DNA of 41,468 bases from Betaproteobacteria bacterium (GCA_004298385.1 SCTX01000036.1:1-41468), one strand, 5' to 3'. Positions 9,059 through 17,781 are shown, numbered from the stretch's first letter. Numbers and translations: made by a program. Notes: a model not told the origin generated them from the letters alone.

Positions 9059-10266
9059 GCGCTGCTTGCGCGTTGCGCCGAGAACACCAGGCTGACGCGC
9101 GCGCCGCCCTGCGGCAGATTGGAAATCTCGATCCTGCCGTCCAGTTGCTGCGCGCGCTCGCGCATGATATTGACGCCAAGGTGATGGCGCAGGTGCGAAT
9201 GCTGCTCCGCGCCTTCCCGCGGCTGGCCGAAAGCGTAAAAGCCGAGCCCGTCGTCTTCCACCGTAAAGCGGTATTCGCCGCCGGCGAGTTCCATGATGAG
9301 ACGGGCATGTTTTGCGCCGGAGTGCCGCGCCACATTGGCCAGCGCCTCCTGCATGACATGGAATACCTGGCTCTCTTCATCAACGCTCAAGCCGAGGTTG
9401 GTGGTGCGGTTGTCGAACGCGAGCTCGATGCCGGTGCGGTCGTGGAATTGCGTCTTCAGTTCCTCCAGGGCATGCACCAGCCCTAGCGGATCCATGCGGT
9501 TGCGGAACTGGGACAGGAGCTCCCTCAGGTCGGCGTAGGCGCCGTCCAGGGCCTGCTGCACTTCGCCGGCATGCTTGGAGGCCCGGGCTTGCTCGCTCGC
9601 GTCCAGGGCTTCCTGCATCATGGCGAGCCGGATCTTCATGTAGGCCATCGTTTGCGCGAGTGAATCGTGCACCTCGTTCGCCATCAACTGACGCTCCCGC
9701 ACCAGCGTCATGCGCATGTTCTCGCGCAGCAGGCGAGCGTTCTCCAGCGCCATGCCCAGATGCTCGCTGATCGAACGGAACAACAGCCCCAGTTCCTCCG
9801 GCGTGTCGCGCTTCTCCGCGAAAAACAGGGTGTAGGCGCCGAGCACCTGTCCCATGTGCGTGAGCGGGACCACCACCGCCGCGCCGATCTCGCGGAAATA
9901 ATCGGAGGCGGTGTGCTCGGCGCAGTGCTCGAGATCGAAGCTCTGGCGTACGGCATCGTCGCGTACCGCCGCGCCGCACAAGCCGCAGTCCAGGGGCACC
10001 AGTTGTTCTTCGACGACGGCTTCGGGCGGAAGTCCTTGCGCGGCGACCAGACGCATGTGGGCGCCGTCGCTGGTCACCACGCGCACGCTGCCGGCCTGGG
10101 CCCCGGCGAGCCGTATCATGGTACCGAGCGAGCGCTCGAGCAGCTTTTCCGGGTCATGCTCTTCGGCCAGCCCGGAAGTGAACTCCGACAGCGCGCGCAA
10201 GCCGCGCAGGTCGGTGTGCCTTGCGGGACCTTCGGCTTGCAACGGGTAAGTACCCGGCTGGTTCAT
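9055..10266 (-). CDS. Soluble GAF-domain sensor histidine kinase (NarX/HisKA_3 type)
   Basis: The 403-residue kinase has no transmembrane segment, so it senses a cytoplasmic signal. A GAF domain (about residues 35-180) is followed by a HisKA_3 dimerisation domain with the phosphoacceptor His200 in NEVHDSLAQ, and a C-terminal ATPase with the N-box around QEALANVARHS and G-box VEDDGLGF. The GAF domain holds three cysteines, Cys94-x2-Cys97 and Cys115, which could bind a metal or Fe-S cluster or act as a thiol switch; that is inference. The start was placed at ATG 10266 because GGAG lies six bases upstream; an in-frame start at 10314 would add 16 residues. It is operonic with the response regulator and divergent from tusA. 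Confidence 0.9.
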   Translation of the reverse strand: MNQPGTYPLQAEGPARHTDLRGLRALSEFTSGLAEEHDPEKLLERSLGTMIRLAGAQAGSVRVVTSDGAHMRLVAAQGLPPEAVVEEQLVPLDCGLCGAAVRDDAVRQSFDLEHCAEHTASDYFREIGAAVVVPLTHMGQVLGAYTLFFAEKRDTPEELGLLFRSISEHLGMALENARLLRENMRMTLVRERQLMANEVHDSLAQTMAYMKIRLAMMQEALDASEQARASKHAGEVQQALDGAYADLRELLSQFRNRMDPLGLVHALEELKTQFHDRTGIELAFDNRTTNLGLSVDEESQVFHVMQEALANVARHSGAKHARLIMELAGGEYRFTVEDDGLGFYAFGQPREGAEQHSHLRHHLGVNIMRERAQQLDGRIEISNLPQGGARVSLVFSAQRASSA

Positions 10267-10324
10267 ATCGTGCTCCGCTCGCGCCGGCATCACGGCTCGC
10301 CTGCGCGCAGTCATGGGTCGAAGA

Positions 10325-10333
10325 AATATACCA
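10325..10333 (-). promoter_or_regulatory. Extended -10 promoter candidate for the histidine kinase operon
   Basis: On the minus strand the bases read TGGTATATT, an extended -10 element (TGn followed by TATATT), about 60 bp before the kinase start. No convincing -35 hexamer is visible, which is compatible with an extended -10 promoter. Predicted by eye only. Confidence 0.35.
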
Positions 10334-10359
10334 CGGCCGGTGGGGTCCGAAAGCCAGGC

Positions 10360-10388
10360 GTGTCAGATTCACCCGGCTTGGTTACAAT
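10360..10388 (+). promoter_or_regulatory. Sigma70-like promoter candidate for tusA
   Basis: GTGTCA at 10360-10365 and TACAAT at 10383-10388 are separated by 17 bp, matching the consensus at four and five of six positions. The predicted transcription start leaves a short leader before the AGAGGAAG ribosome-binding site of tusA. Confidence 0.42.
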
Positions 10389-10431
10389 GGCAAACGGCGG
10401 CACAATAACCCAACACAAAGAGGAAGCGATC

Positions 10432-10659
10432 ATGAATTTCGATAAAGACTTGGATGCGCGCGGCTTGAATTGCCCGCTACCCATATTGCGCGCCAAAAAG
10501 GCGCTGAGCGACATGCAAAGCGGCCAGGTGCTGCGCATCGTTTCAACCGACCTCGGCTCGGTCAAGGATTTCCAGGCTTTCTGCAAGCAGACCGGCAACG
10601 AACTGCTGGAGCAGACGCAAGCCAGCAACGAATACACTTTCTTTCTGAAGAGGAAGTGA
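10432..10659 (+). CDS. tusA: TusA-family sulfurtransferase
   Basis: A small 75-residue protein with the TusA signature DARGLNCPLPILRAKKAL; Cys14 in the CPLP motif is the persulfide-carrying residue. TusA is a sulfane-sulfur carrier; in dsr-type sulfur oxidisers it passes sulfur from rhodanese and DsrE2 towards DsrEFH and DsrC. The ATG at 10432 has a strong ribosome-binding site (AGAGGAAG) seven or so bases upstream; an in-frame opening further upstream overlaps the divergent kinase and is not used. A dsrE2-like gene follows after 259 bp, giving the recurrent tusA-dsrE2 pair, here without rhodanese. Confidence 0.95.
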   Translation: MNFDKDLDARGLNCPLPILRAKKALSDMQSGQVLRIVSTDLGSVKDFQAFCKQTGNELLEQTQASNEYTFFLKRK

Positions 10660-10918
10660 CCGCGCCAGCAAAGCCGCGGATGCAAAGACACTTGCCGCCT
10701 GCGAACGGCCAACGCGCCTGGCGCTTGCGCGAAGATTCGATTCGAGGGTGCCGGTCGTGGCAGCGCAGCCGGCGCTGCCGGCGGACATTAGCTGAAGCTA
10801 TCGCCGAATAAGATTATTTCCATGGATCAAAGTAGGAGTATTCGAGCATTATTGCTACAAATTCAAAAAAGATCCTGGGGCAGTTCAACGCCAATAAGGG
10901 CCAATAACGGAGGCAAGA

Positions 10919-11536
10919 ATGGGCACCACCCCTGACATTACACTGATTGAGGAAATCGTCCGGCAGCGGCTCGACGAAATCCTGCCGCAGAAACTCGAAG
11001 AAAAGCTGGCGGAGATGAAGGCGAACAAGACGCCTTCGATGACCATCATCGCCACCAAGGGCACCCTGGACTGGGCCTATCCGCCCTTCATCCTGGCTTC
11101 GACCGCCGCCGCATTGGGCTGGAACGTGTCGATCTTTTTCACCTTCTATGGCTTGCAGTTGCTTAAGAAAGACATCTCCGATCTCAAGATAAGTCCGCTC
11201 GGCAATCCGGGCATGCCCATGAAAATGCCTTTCGGCCCGGACTGGTTCAAAGGCATCAACTGGAACATCCCCAACCTGGTTCAGGCCGGGATTCCCGGTT
11301 TCGAATCCTTCGCCTCCACGCTGATGCGGCGGACGATCAAGAACAACGGCGTGGCCGACATTTCCGAATTGCGCTCGCTGTGCCTGGAGGCGGGCGTGAA
11401 CATGCTCGGCTGCCAGATGACGGTCGACCTGTTCGGCTTCACCCACGACGATTTCATCCCCGAGGTGAAGGAGTACTGCGGCGCCGCTCACTTCTTGCCG
11501 ATGGCGCAGGAAGCCGACGTCACGCTGTTTGTCTAG
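10919..11536 (+). CDS. dsrE2: DsrE2-like protein (DsrE/DsrF/DrsH-like family)
   Basis: The 205-residue protein has a charged N-terminal helix (about residues 8-34), a beta-strand TIIATKGTLDWA, a hydrophobic segment (about 57-80) and a C-terminal DsrE-like part containing Cys in RSLCLEAG and in the MLGCQMTVDLFG motif. This is the DsrE2 branch (peroxiredoxin-like/DsrE family). DsrE2 is usually encoded with tusA and proposed to hand sulfane sulfur on to TusA; its hydrophobic segment suggests membrane association. GGAGG stands 6-7 bases before the ATG. The 259-bp gap after tusA holds a small GC hairpin (10759-10779) but no gene I can support. Confidence 0.88.
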   Translation: MGTTPDITLIEEIVRQRLDEILPQKLEEKLAEMKANKTPSMTIIATKGTLDWAYPPFILASTAAALGWNVSIFFTFYGLQLLKKDISDLKISPLGNPGMPMKMPFGPDWFKGINWNIPNLVQAGIPGFESFASTLMRRTIKNNGVADISELRSLCLEAGVNMLGCQMTVDLFGFTHDDFIPEVKEYCGAAHFLPMAQEADVTLFV

Positions 11537-11583
11537 ATTTGTTTGATGCTATCGTTGCAATTACAACAGGAAGGGGGAGTGAA

Positions 11584-12984
11584 ATGAAACACACAGCACT
11601 GACATCGGCATTGCTTGCCGCCTTTGCCATCCCGTCGGTTGCGCTCGCGACGGACGGCTATTTTGCCCACGGCTACGGCATGAAGGCCAAAGGCATGGGC
11701 GGCGCCTCGACGGCGATGACCGGCGACACCTTCGGTGGCGCCAACAACCCGGCGACCATGGTATGGGCGGGCAACCGCATGGATATCGGCGTTGATCTGT
11801 TCAGCCCGAGGCGGTCTGTTTCGCGTCAGGGGAGTAACGGTCCGTTTTCTCCCACTGGCCAGTACGACGGCAGCGTCGACAGCGACAGCAACTACTTCCT
11901 TATTCCCGAGTTCGGCTACAACAGGATGCTGGGCTGGAACATGTCAGCCGGCGTGACTGTATATGGCAATGGCGGCATGAACACCGATTTCAACGGTACC
12001 TTGGCTGGAGGGGCCGGCGCGCCTGCCTTTGCGCCGTCTTGCGCCGGTGCGCGGTCAAATATGCTTTTCGGCTGCGGCAGGCTGGGCGTCGATCTGACGC
12101 AACTGATCATTGCGCCGACATTCGCTTATAAGATCAACGCCAACCACTCTTTCGGCATTTCGCCCCTGTTCGGTTACCAGCGTTTCAAGGTCGACGGGCT
12201 ACAAGCTTTTGGTGAGACTCTCGACATGGACGGTCCCGGTCCGGCGCCAGCGGGGACTTTTACCAGCAGCCAGGGCAACGTGACCAACAACGGCTACGAT
12301 AGTTCGACCGGTTGGGGTGTGCGTATCGGCTGGTTCGGCAAGTTCTCCGACAGCGTGAGCTTGGGGGCCGCTTATTCGAGCAAAATGCGCATGGGCGTGT
12401 TCGATAAGTACAAAGGCCTGTTCGCCGAAGGGGGCGGCTTCGACATTCCGGAGAACTACAACTTCGGCATTGCGGTGAAGGCCACGCCCAAAGCGACCAT
12501 CGCATTCGATATCCAGCAGATCAACTACAGCAAGATCCGGTCGGTTGCCAATGGCGTTTCCAACAGCCTTGCCAGCATGGCGACGACTGGTTTCCCCGTG
12601 ACCCCCAACCGCCTGGGTGAGTCCAACGGTTCCGGCTTCGCCTGGCGCGACCAGACGGCTTTCAAGCTGGGCATGGAATACGAGTACAGCAAGGACCTGA
12701 TCCTGCGCGCCGGTTACAACTATGGGAAGTCGCCGGTGCGTGGCGATAGTCTCAATGACGTGACTTTCAACATTATCGCTCCCGGCGTGGTGGAACAGCA
12801 TTTGACGCTGGGCGCCACCTGGACGCTGGCCAACAAGAACGAACTGACCGTGTCCTACATGCACGCCTTCAAGAACTCGGTGACGGGCCCATCGGTGACG
12901 TCACTGCTTGCCGTCGGCGGCACCGAAACGCTCACTATGTACCAGAACTCCCTCGGCATCGCTTACAGCATGAAGTTGAAGTAA
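11584..12984 (+). CDS. FadL/OmpP1-family outer-membrane channel
   Basis: The 466-residue protein starts with a cleavable signal peptide (to about residue 22, ALA-TDGYF). A FadL-type N-terminal hatch region follows, with repeated GMxxKGMGGAS and an NPA motif, then a long amphipathic beta-barrel. FadL-family proteins take up hydrophobic molecules through the outer membrane. The gap to dsrE2 is only 47 bp, with purine-rich SD sequence (AGGAAGGGGGAG) before the ATG, so co-transcription with tusA-dsrE2 is plausible and a strong terminator follows. The substrate may be a hydrocarbon or fatty acid, or possibly hydrophobic sulfur species given the neighbours; the latter is speculation. Confidence 0.88.
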   Translation: MKHTALTSALLAAFAIPSVALATDGYFAHGYGMKAKGMGGASTAMTGDTFGGANNPATMVWAGNRMDIGVDLFSPRRSVSRQGSNGPFSPTGQYDGSVDSDSNYFLIPEFGYNRMLGWNMSAGVTVYGNGGMNTDFNGTLAGGAGAPAFAPSCAGARSNMLFGCGRLGVDLTQLIIAPTFAYKINANHSFGISPLFGYQRFKVDGLQAFGETLDMDGPGPAPAGTFTSSQGNVTNNGYDSSTGWGVRIGWFGKFSDSVSLGAAYSSKMRMGVFDKYKGLFAEGGGFDIPENYNFGIAVKATPKATIAFDIQQINYSKIRSVANGVSNSLASMATTGFPVTPNRLGESNGSGFAWRDQTAFKLGMEYEYSKDLILRAGYNYGKSPVRGDSLNDVTFNIIAPGVVEQHLTLGATWTLANKNELTVSYMHAFKNSVTGPSVTSLLAVGGTETLTMYQNSLGIAYSMKLK

Positions 12985-13006
12985 GCCGCGCCGATCGGTC
13001 GGAGGC

Positions 13007-13040
13007 GAACAAAGGGCCGGGAATATCCGGCCCTTTGTTC
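13007..13040. terminator. Bidirectional rho-independent terminator
   Basis: A perfect 14-bp inverted repeat (13007-13020 with 13027-13040) encloses a 6-base loop; the stem has a GC-rich core and an AAAGGG/CCCTTT outer part, so RNA from either strand ends in a U-rich arm. It separates the plus-strand FadL-family gene (ends 12984) from the convergent minus-strand barrel gene (ends 13056). Confidence 0.88.
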
Positions 13041-13055
13041 ATTGGAACGCCGGAA

Positions 13056-14276
13056 TCAAAATTCGTACCGAACCTGGAGATACACGTTGTCGTCGCGCGA
13101 GAGCTGCCCGAACTGACCCCAGGGCTTGCCGCCGAAGAAGTTGGCGCCGACCGCTCCCCACATCTTGTCGGTGAAGCTGTAGCGCAGTTCCGGGTTCACG
13201 AAGTGCTCGCCGCTGCCGGCGTTGTAAGAGGCATATGCGGAAAGCCGCAGCGTCTGATGCCGGAAGAACTGCGTCAGCCGCGCCGTGACGGTATGGCTCC
13301 AGCGCTTTTCGACCGGGAAGCCGGCGGGTACCGCGGCGAGGTAGGCGCCGTAGTCGTTCATCGCTTCGGCGTAGTACTGGAGGCCGAGCGAGAGGTCCTC
13401 CGCCGGTTGAATTTGGTAGCCCGCCAGCAGCCGGGTCTGTGAGTTGGGCACGGCGAAATCCTTGCCCGACCGGTCCTCGCGCGAGTCGTAGTAGGCCGCC
13501 TCCAGGCTCAGCACACCCTCGCCAGCCCGGCCCGAGACGCTGGCGCCATAGACGGAGAGCTGCGGGTAGAAGACGCCGATCTTCGTCGGCGCCGTCATGC
13601 TGTCCGGGCGCATCGACGGCGTGCGCTGGAAGCCGCGATACAGGTAGAGCGCCGCGTCATAGCCGGCGACATCGCGGTAAATGCGCAGGCCGACCTCGCC
13701 CTGGCCCGGCTTGATGGTCTCGCGGTTAGTGACCGCCGGCATCGGGTCGTAGAGGTGGAAGCGGTTCGCATCCGGTATGCGGCTCTCGCGGAAACCCGGC
13801 GACAGCACCAGTTCGAAGTTGGCGAACTCGGGGTAGGCGCCCAGCTTTACGGCATCGACGCCGCGCTTGAGGTACTCCAACGGGCGCCCGGCGAAGAGCG
13901 CCTCGTGATCCTTGGGGAAGACGTCGTTGACGAACACCAGGTCGCCCAGGCCCCAGGTGATAACCTGCCGGCCGACGCGCATATCCCAATTGCCGGCGGT
14001 GTAATCGACATAGCCCTCGCGCAGCTCGGATTGGTCCTGACGACCGAGATGGTCGATCGCCAGATCGCTTTTGGCCAGCAGCCGCCACGCGCCGCCGGTG
14101 GCGTCGAGCTTGAGTTGCGCCCGTTCCTCCAGCCACTTGTAGTGGCGGCCATCCGGGTTTGCCGCCGCGGTGTTTGCGGCTGTGTTCTGCTGCGCAAAGC
14201 CGGAAAGCCTGACTTCTGCGCGCGCCGCCAAGGGTGCCAGCAGAAGGACTGCGCAGGCGACGGTCAAACGTGACAT
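13056..14276 (-). CDS. Outer-membrane beta-barrel protein (DUF1302-like)
   Basis: The 406-residue protein has a signal peptide ending at AARA-EV, alternating hydrophobic/polar strands throughout, and a C-terminal Phe in LQVRYEF as in BamA-recognised barrels. The early segment with EGYVDY, RVGRQVITWG and LEYLKRG resembles DUF1302-type porin-like proteins that accompany RND/MMPL exporters; I recognise this only loosely. I chose ATG 14276 because it overlaps the stop of the LolA-like gene (TGATG), a GTG lies 12 bp further upstream. It is the last gene of a three-gene operon. Confidence 0.78.
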   Translation of the reverse strand: MSRLTVACAVLLLAPLAARAEVRLSGFAQQNTAANTAAANPDGRHYKWLEERAQLKLDATGGAWRLLAKSDLAIDHLGRQDQSELREGYVDYTAGNWDMRVGRQVITWGLGDLVFVNDVFPKDHEALFAGRPLEYLKRGVDAVKLGAYPEFANFELVLSPGFRESRIPDANRFHLYDPMPAVTNRETIKPGQGEVGLRIYRDVAGYDAALYLYRGFQRTPSMRPDSMTAPTKIGVFYPQLSVYGASVSGRAGEGVLSLEAAYYDSREDRSGKDFAVPNSQTRLLAGYQIQPAEDLSLGLQYYAEAMNDYGAYLAAVPAGFPVEKRWSHTVTARLTQFFRHQTLRLSAYASYNAGSGEHFVNPELRYSFTDKMWGAVGANFFGGKPWGQFGQLSRDDNVYLQVRYEF

Positions 14277-15115
14277 CACTCGATCCACTTGCGCGGCGGC
14301 TGGCGCAGAAATCTCTCGGAGAATAGATTGTCCTCAATACCGAGGTTGTAGCCGGTCTTGAGGTAAGCGACCTCGGTGCGGTGGCCGCTCTGCAGGTTTT
14401 TCATGCTGCGCTTAGCCACCGTGGGAATGCCTTGAATGTCCGCCACCTCGTCGGCCGCGAACAGCTTATAGCGGGCTCCTTTCTTGTCGTACTGCTCCTC
14501 CTTCAGCGGCAGGAAGTTCGCCTTGTCCACCCAGGTGAGCTTATAGCCGTAATCGGTGTCGGTGCCTTTCGGCGTGCTCTTAACCGCGTAGCAGTCGCGG
14601 TTTCCGATCTTTTCCTCGCGCTCGACGACGTGGGTATCGTCCTCGAGGTCGCGGCCGGAGACGTCCTCATAGGTGAAGTCCGAGCCGACGAAGCTGGAGC
14701 GCTTGTCCTGCGCGGCGATGCGCTTTACCATATTGATGGCCGGGATGAACATCCAGCGATCGTCGTCCTTGGCCGGGTACTTGTAGGTCATGAAAGTCAT
14801 ATCCTTCACATCCGCCGGCTGAAAGAAGTACATGAAATATTTCTGCTCGCCGCCCGGTTCGCCCATGTTCTTGCGCAGCATGGTGAGCTCGCGCACCCGC
14901 TCCTGGCCGTCCTTGTTGATGAGTTTCATCACCACCCGCGCCTTGAAGTCCTTGCCCGGGTAGAGGAAGGCCGCCTGCGATTTCTTCATCACCTCCTCGC
15001 CCGACAGCGCCAGCGCCTGCAATGGCAGCAGGCCGGCGATCATCCATATCCGCCAGCGTTTAGTTACGGCGTAACGCGCTTCGCGCATTAGCCTTCTCTG
15101 AAACTTCGTTTTCAT
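14276..15115 (-). CDS. LolA-like outer-membrane lipoprotein-sorting protein
   Basis: The 279-residue protein has a basic N-terminus, a hydrophobic segment (about residues 25-37, ending ALA) and a periplasmic domain with LolA/LolB-like features: GKDFKARVVMKL, the YFFQPADVKDMTFM segment and DRWMFIPAINMVKRI. These mark the outer-membrane lipoprotein-sorting family encoded next to RND transporters. It probably shuttles a lipid or lipid-like molecule between the transporter and the outer membrane. ATG 15115 was chosen for its AGGAG six bases upstream; it starts 1 bp after the transporter stop. The barrel gene follows with overlapping stop and start. Confidence 0.87.
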   Translation of the reverse strand: MKTKFQRRLMREARYAVTKRWRIWMIAGLLPLQALALSGEEVMKKSQAAFLYPGKDFKARVVMKLINKDGQERVRELTMLRKNMGEPGGEQKYFMYFFQPADVKDMTFMTYKYPAKDDDRWMFIPAINMVKRIAAQDKRSSFVGSDFTYEDVSGRDLEDDTHVVEREEKIGNRDCYAVKSTPKGTDTDYGYKLTWVDKANFLPLKEEQYDKKGARYKLFAADEVADIQGIPTVAKRSMKNLQSGHRTEVAYLKTGYNLGIEDNLFSERFLRQPPRKWIE

Positions 15116-15116
15116 G

Positions 15117-17468
15117 TCAGTCTCCTTTCGCATGTGCCGCGGCGATCGCCGCCGTCGGCTTGGGTTCGTCGATCAACCAGTTACGCCCGAGCATGACTAG
15201 CGCGGGCAAATAGAGGATGGTGAGAAGCGCCGACAGCAGCATCATCGCCACGATGAACGCTCCCACCGCAATATAGGGCGTGAGCGGCGCGAACAGCATG
15301 ACCGAGAAGGCCGCCGCAAACAGCAGCGCATTGCGCAGTATCCCCTTGCCCGGTCGCGCTGCGGTCCACAGCAGCGCCTCTCGCACCGCTGCCTCGCTTC
15401 CGCCGCCATCCGTCTTGGCCAAGCGCTGGCGGAAACGGCCGACGAAATGGATGGCGAAGTCGACGGCCATGCCGAGCGACAGCGTGCTCAGCACCGATAG
15501 CGGCATGTCGAAGTCTTTGCCGGCGAAGCCGACCACGCCGTAGATCAGCAGAATGGTGAATAGCAGCGGCACGTAGCCGACCAAGGCCCATTTGGCCGAG
15601 CGGAAGGCCAGGGCGAGGATGACGAACACCAGCGCCAGCGCCAGCGACAAGCCCAGCACCATGTCGCCCAGCACCTCGTCGTTCCATACCAGGTTGAAAT
15701 AGGCAATACCGGCAGGTTTCACCGTCACCGCCAGTGGATGGGCCTGCCGATAGGCGTCCGCCGCCCGGATGACCTGGCGCATGGCTTCCGCGTCCCAGGT
15801 CTTGAGTTGCACCCACAGGTTGGCCTTCTGGAAGCCCGGATCGATCACGTTGTCCAGATCCGATGGCTTGGCCGACATGCCGAACAGGAAGAGATATTGA
15901 CCGACCGTATCCCGCGTTTCCGGAACGACGTCGAACTTCGAGTCGTCGTCGTGCAGCACGCGGTTGATGCGCTTCACGTAGTCGGCTACCGAAAAGGTCT
16001 TGCCCACCACGGGCATGCCTTCCAGGTGCCGCTGCAGCCCTTCCAGCCAGCGCATGGCCTCGGGCCGCTTCATGAACTCGGGTTCCTTGGACTGCGCCAC
16101 CAGATAGCCCAGGGAAGTGCCACCCAGCGCATGGTTCATCGCCGTATCGGCCACGCGGATCTCGCTCGAGTCCTTGAACCAGGCCACCAGGTTATTGTTG
16201 ACGTGGATTTTCGTCGCGCCGGCGATGGCCACCGCCATCAGGACGACGCCCACCAGCGCGATGGCCAGCGGGCGATCGGTGCCGATCTTGCCGATACCAC
16301 GCAGCAAACGCGCGCTACGGTCCAGTTCGACGCTCTCGTGTTCGGCGGCCTTGGCGATCTTCTCTTCCTTGACGAAGGTGAGGATGGCGGGAATCAGGCT
16401 GAAGGAGAACAGCCGCAGTACCACCGTGCCGAACGCGATCAATCCGCCAAAGACCTTTACCGGTACGATGTTCATGAACAGCAGCACGGCGAAGCCGGCG
16501 GCGGTGGCGAGTGCGGTGTAGCGCACCGGCCGGCTCACCGCCTGCATCGTCTCGCGAATCGCCGCCAGTTTGTTTCGTTTCTCGCGGTAGCGGAAGTAGA
16601 ATTCGTTGAAGATATGGATGCTGTCGGTGGCGATGGCCATGAGGAACACCGGGGCCATCGAACTCATGATGTGCACCGGAAAGCCCACTCCGATCAACAG
16701 CCCCATGCTCCAGATGATGGCAGCCATGGCCACCGCCATCATGGCGATGGACAGCACAAGGTTGCGAAACATAAGCTGGATGGCGATGAACATGATCATG
16801 CCCGCGATCGGCGAGAAGATGCCCATCAGCTTGAACATCTCGGCGCCGAAAGTATCGCGCGCCACCGGGTCGCCGGCAATGTAGTAGCGCTCCGGGCCCT
16901 TCTCAGCGGCCACGATAGCGTGGATCTTGTTGGCGATCTCGGCGCCGTTGGCGCCCTTCTCCAGCGGGACGTAGATGGCTGTGGTCTTGCCGTCTTTCGA
17001 GATCACGCGATCGACCAGGAGCGGGTTGCCGAACAGCGCGCCGCGCAACGTCTCCACCTCGGCCTGACTTTGCGGCGCGCCCGGCATGAGCGGCCCGACC
17101 TTGAGCGTGCCGGCTTCGGCCGTGACGTTGGTGATGGTGGTGAAGCCGTTTACGTCGCGGCTGGCAACGCCTGGAAGCGCAAGGATTTTGTCGGTAATGC
17201 GGGCGATGCGGACTAGAGTTTCCCGGTTGAGCACCCCCGCATCGTTTTCGACGCCGACGACGATGGTGTCCTCGTAGAGCGTGAAAGTTTTGTCCACCTC
17301 GTCGTTCCAGACCCGCACGTCGGAAGTGTCCGGCAGCATGTGCTTGGGATTGGTATCCGTGCGGATTTTCGGAAACTGGGTGAGAAACAACAGCGTCAGC
17401 AGCCCCGCGAGCAGCAGCACCCACTTCGGGCGGCGGATGGAGAATTCGACCAGTGAGAATTTCATCAT
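15117..17468 (-). CDS. RND/MMPL-family transporter
   Basis: The 783-residue inner-membrane protein has two halves, each with a first transmembrane helix, a large periplasmic loop and a bundle of about five helices. The helical parts include a sterol-sensing-like region with MAIATDSIHIFNEF in the first half and the equivalent GMAVDFAIHFVGRF in the second; these Asp residues are the likely proton-relay positions. It belongs to the RND superfamily branch related to MMPL/HpnN, which move lipids or hydrophobic compounds. ATG 17468 was chosen because GGAG lies six bases upstream; an in-frame extension to 17534 is unsupported. It heads the operon with the LolA-like and barrel proteins. Confidence 0.9.
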   Translation of the reverse strand: MMKFSLVEFSIRRPKWVLLLAGLLTLLFLTQFPKIRTDTNPKHMLPDTSDVRVWNDEVDKTFTLYEDTIVVGVENDAGVLNRETLVRIARITDKILALPGVASRDVNGFTTITNVTAEAGTLKVGPLMPGAPQSQAEVETLRGALFGNPLLVDRVISKDGKTTAIYVPLEKGANGAEIANKIHAIVAAEKGPERYYIAGDPVARDTFGAEMFKLMGIFSPIAGMIMFIAIQLMFRNLVLSIAMMAVAMAAIIWSMGLLIGVGFPVHIMSSMAPVFLMAIATDSIHIFNEFYFRYREKRNKLAAIRETMQAVSRPVRYTALATAAGFAVLLFMNIVPVKVFGGLIAFGTVVLRLFSFSLIPAILTFVKEEKIAKAAEHESVELDRSARLLRGIGKIGTDRPLAIALVGVVLMAVAIAGATKIHVNNNLVAWFKDSSEIRVADTAMNHALGGTSLGYLVAQSKEPEFMKRPEAMRWLEGLQRHLEGMPVVGKTFSVADYVKRINRVLHDDDSKFDVVPETRDTVGQYLFLFGMSAKPSDLDNVIDPGFQKANLWVQLKTWDAEAMRQVIRAADAYRQAHPLAVTVKPAGIAYFNLVWNDEVLGDMVLGLSLALALVFVILALAFRSAKWALVGYVPLLFTILLIYGVVGFAGKDFDMPLSVLSTLSLGMAVDFAIHFVGRFRQRLAKTDGGGSEAAVREALLWTAARPGKGILRNALLFAAAFSVMLFAPLTPYIAVGAFIVAMMLLSALLTILYLPALVMLGRNWLIDEPKPTAAIAAAHAKGD

Positions 17469-17496
17469 GACGTGCTCCCTTGCGTAGCTGATCCGT

Positions 17497-17781
17497 TCAG
17501 TGAAGTTCCGGCAGGACGTCGGCCGCTGCGGCAAAAAAGGCCGCCTTGGCGCGAGCAGCAGCGAAGCGCGCCGCGGCTAAATCGATGTCTGCCCCCACGC
17601 TCCAGCCGACGGCCGCGTGATCGGAAAAGCAGCGCGTGAAATGGCTGGTGCCGCGACCGACTTCCAGCACGGTCTCGCCGGGATGCGGTGTCAGAAGCTG
17701 GTCGAGCAAGCGATACTCGATGCCGCCTATCCACGCGCCGCGTGATATCGTGTACCAGGCTTCGTACTGTTCCGGCTGCAT
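17497..17781 (-). pseudogene. Truncated SAM-dependent methyltransferase (N-terminal half only)
   Basis: The 94 residues match the first half of class I methyltransferases of the kind starting with an EAWYxxxRGxWIGxxEYRLL segment, followed by motif I (TVLEVGRGTSHFTR) and the GADIDLAAARFA strand. Such proteins are normally about 200 residues or more; this frame stops at ADVLPELH, so the C-terminal half is missing. Motif I is also degenerate (GRGTS rather than GCGTG). GAGG lies five bases before the ATG at 17781. It is divergent from a truncated arsR and shares a palindromic operator with it. Most likely a remnant. Confidence 0.68.

Noticed and set aside
10759-10779. 8-bp GC hairpin between tusA and dsrE2 as terminator
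   Set aside because: No T-run follows, and a GC-rich stem of this size is expected by chance in such DNA; linkage of the two genes is left open.
10822-10938. Short open frame (38 codons) beginning ATG GAT CAA between tusA and dsrE2
   Set aside because: No ribosome-binding site; it runs into the dsrE2 start out of frame, and its residues are unremarkable.
15738-17216. Plus-strand open frame of 492 codons opposite the RND transporter
   Set aside because: Composition is His/Asp/Gln-rich as expected from the reverse of a membrane-protein gene.
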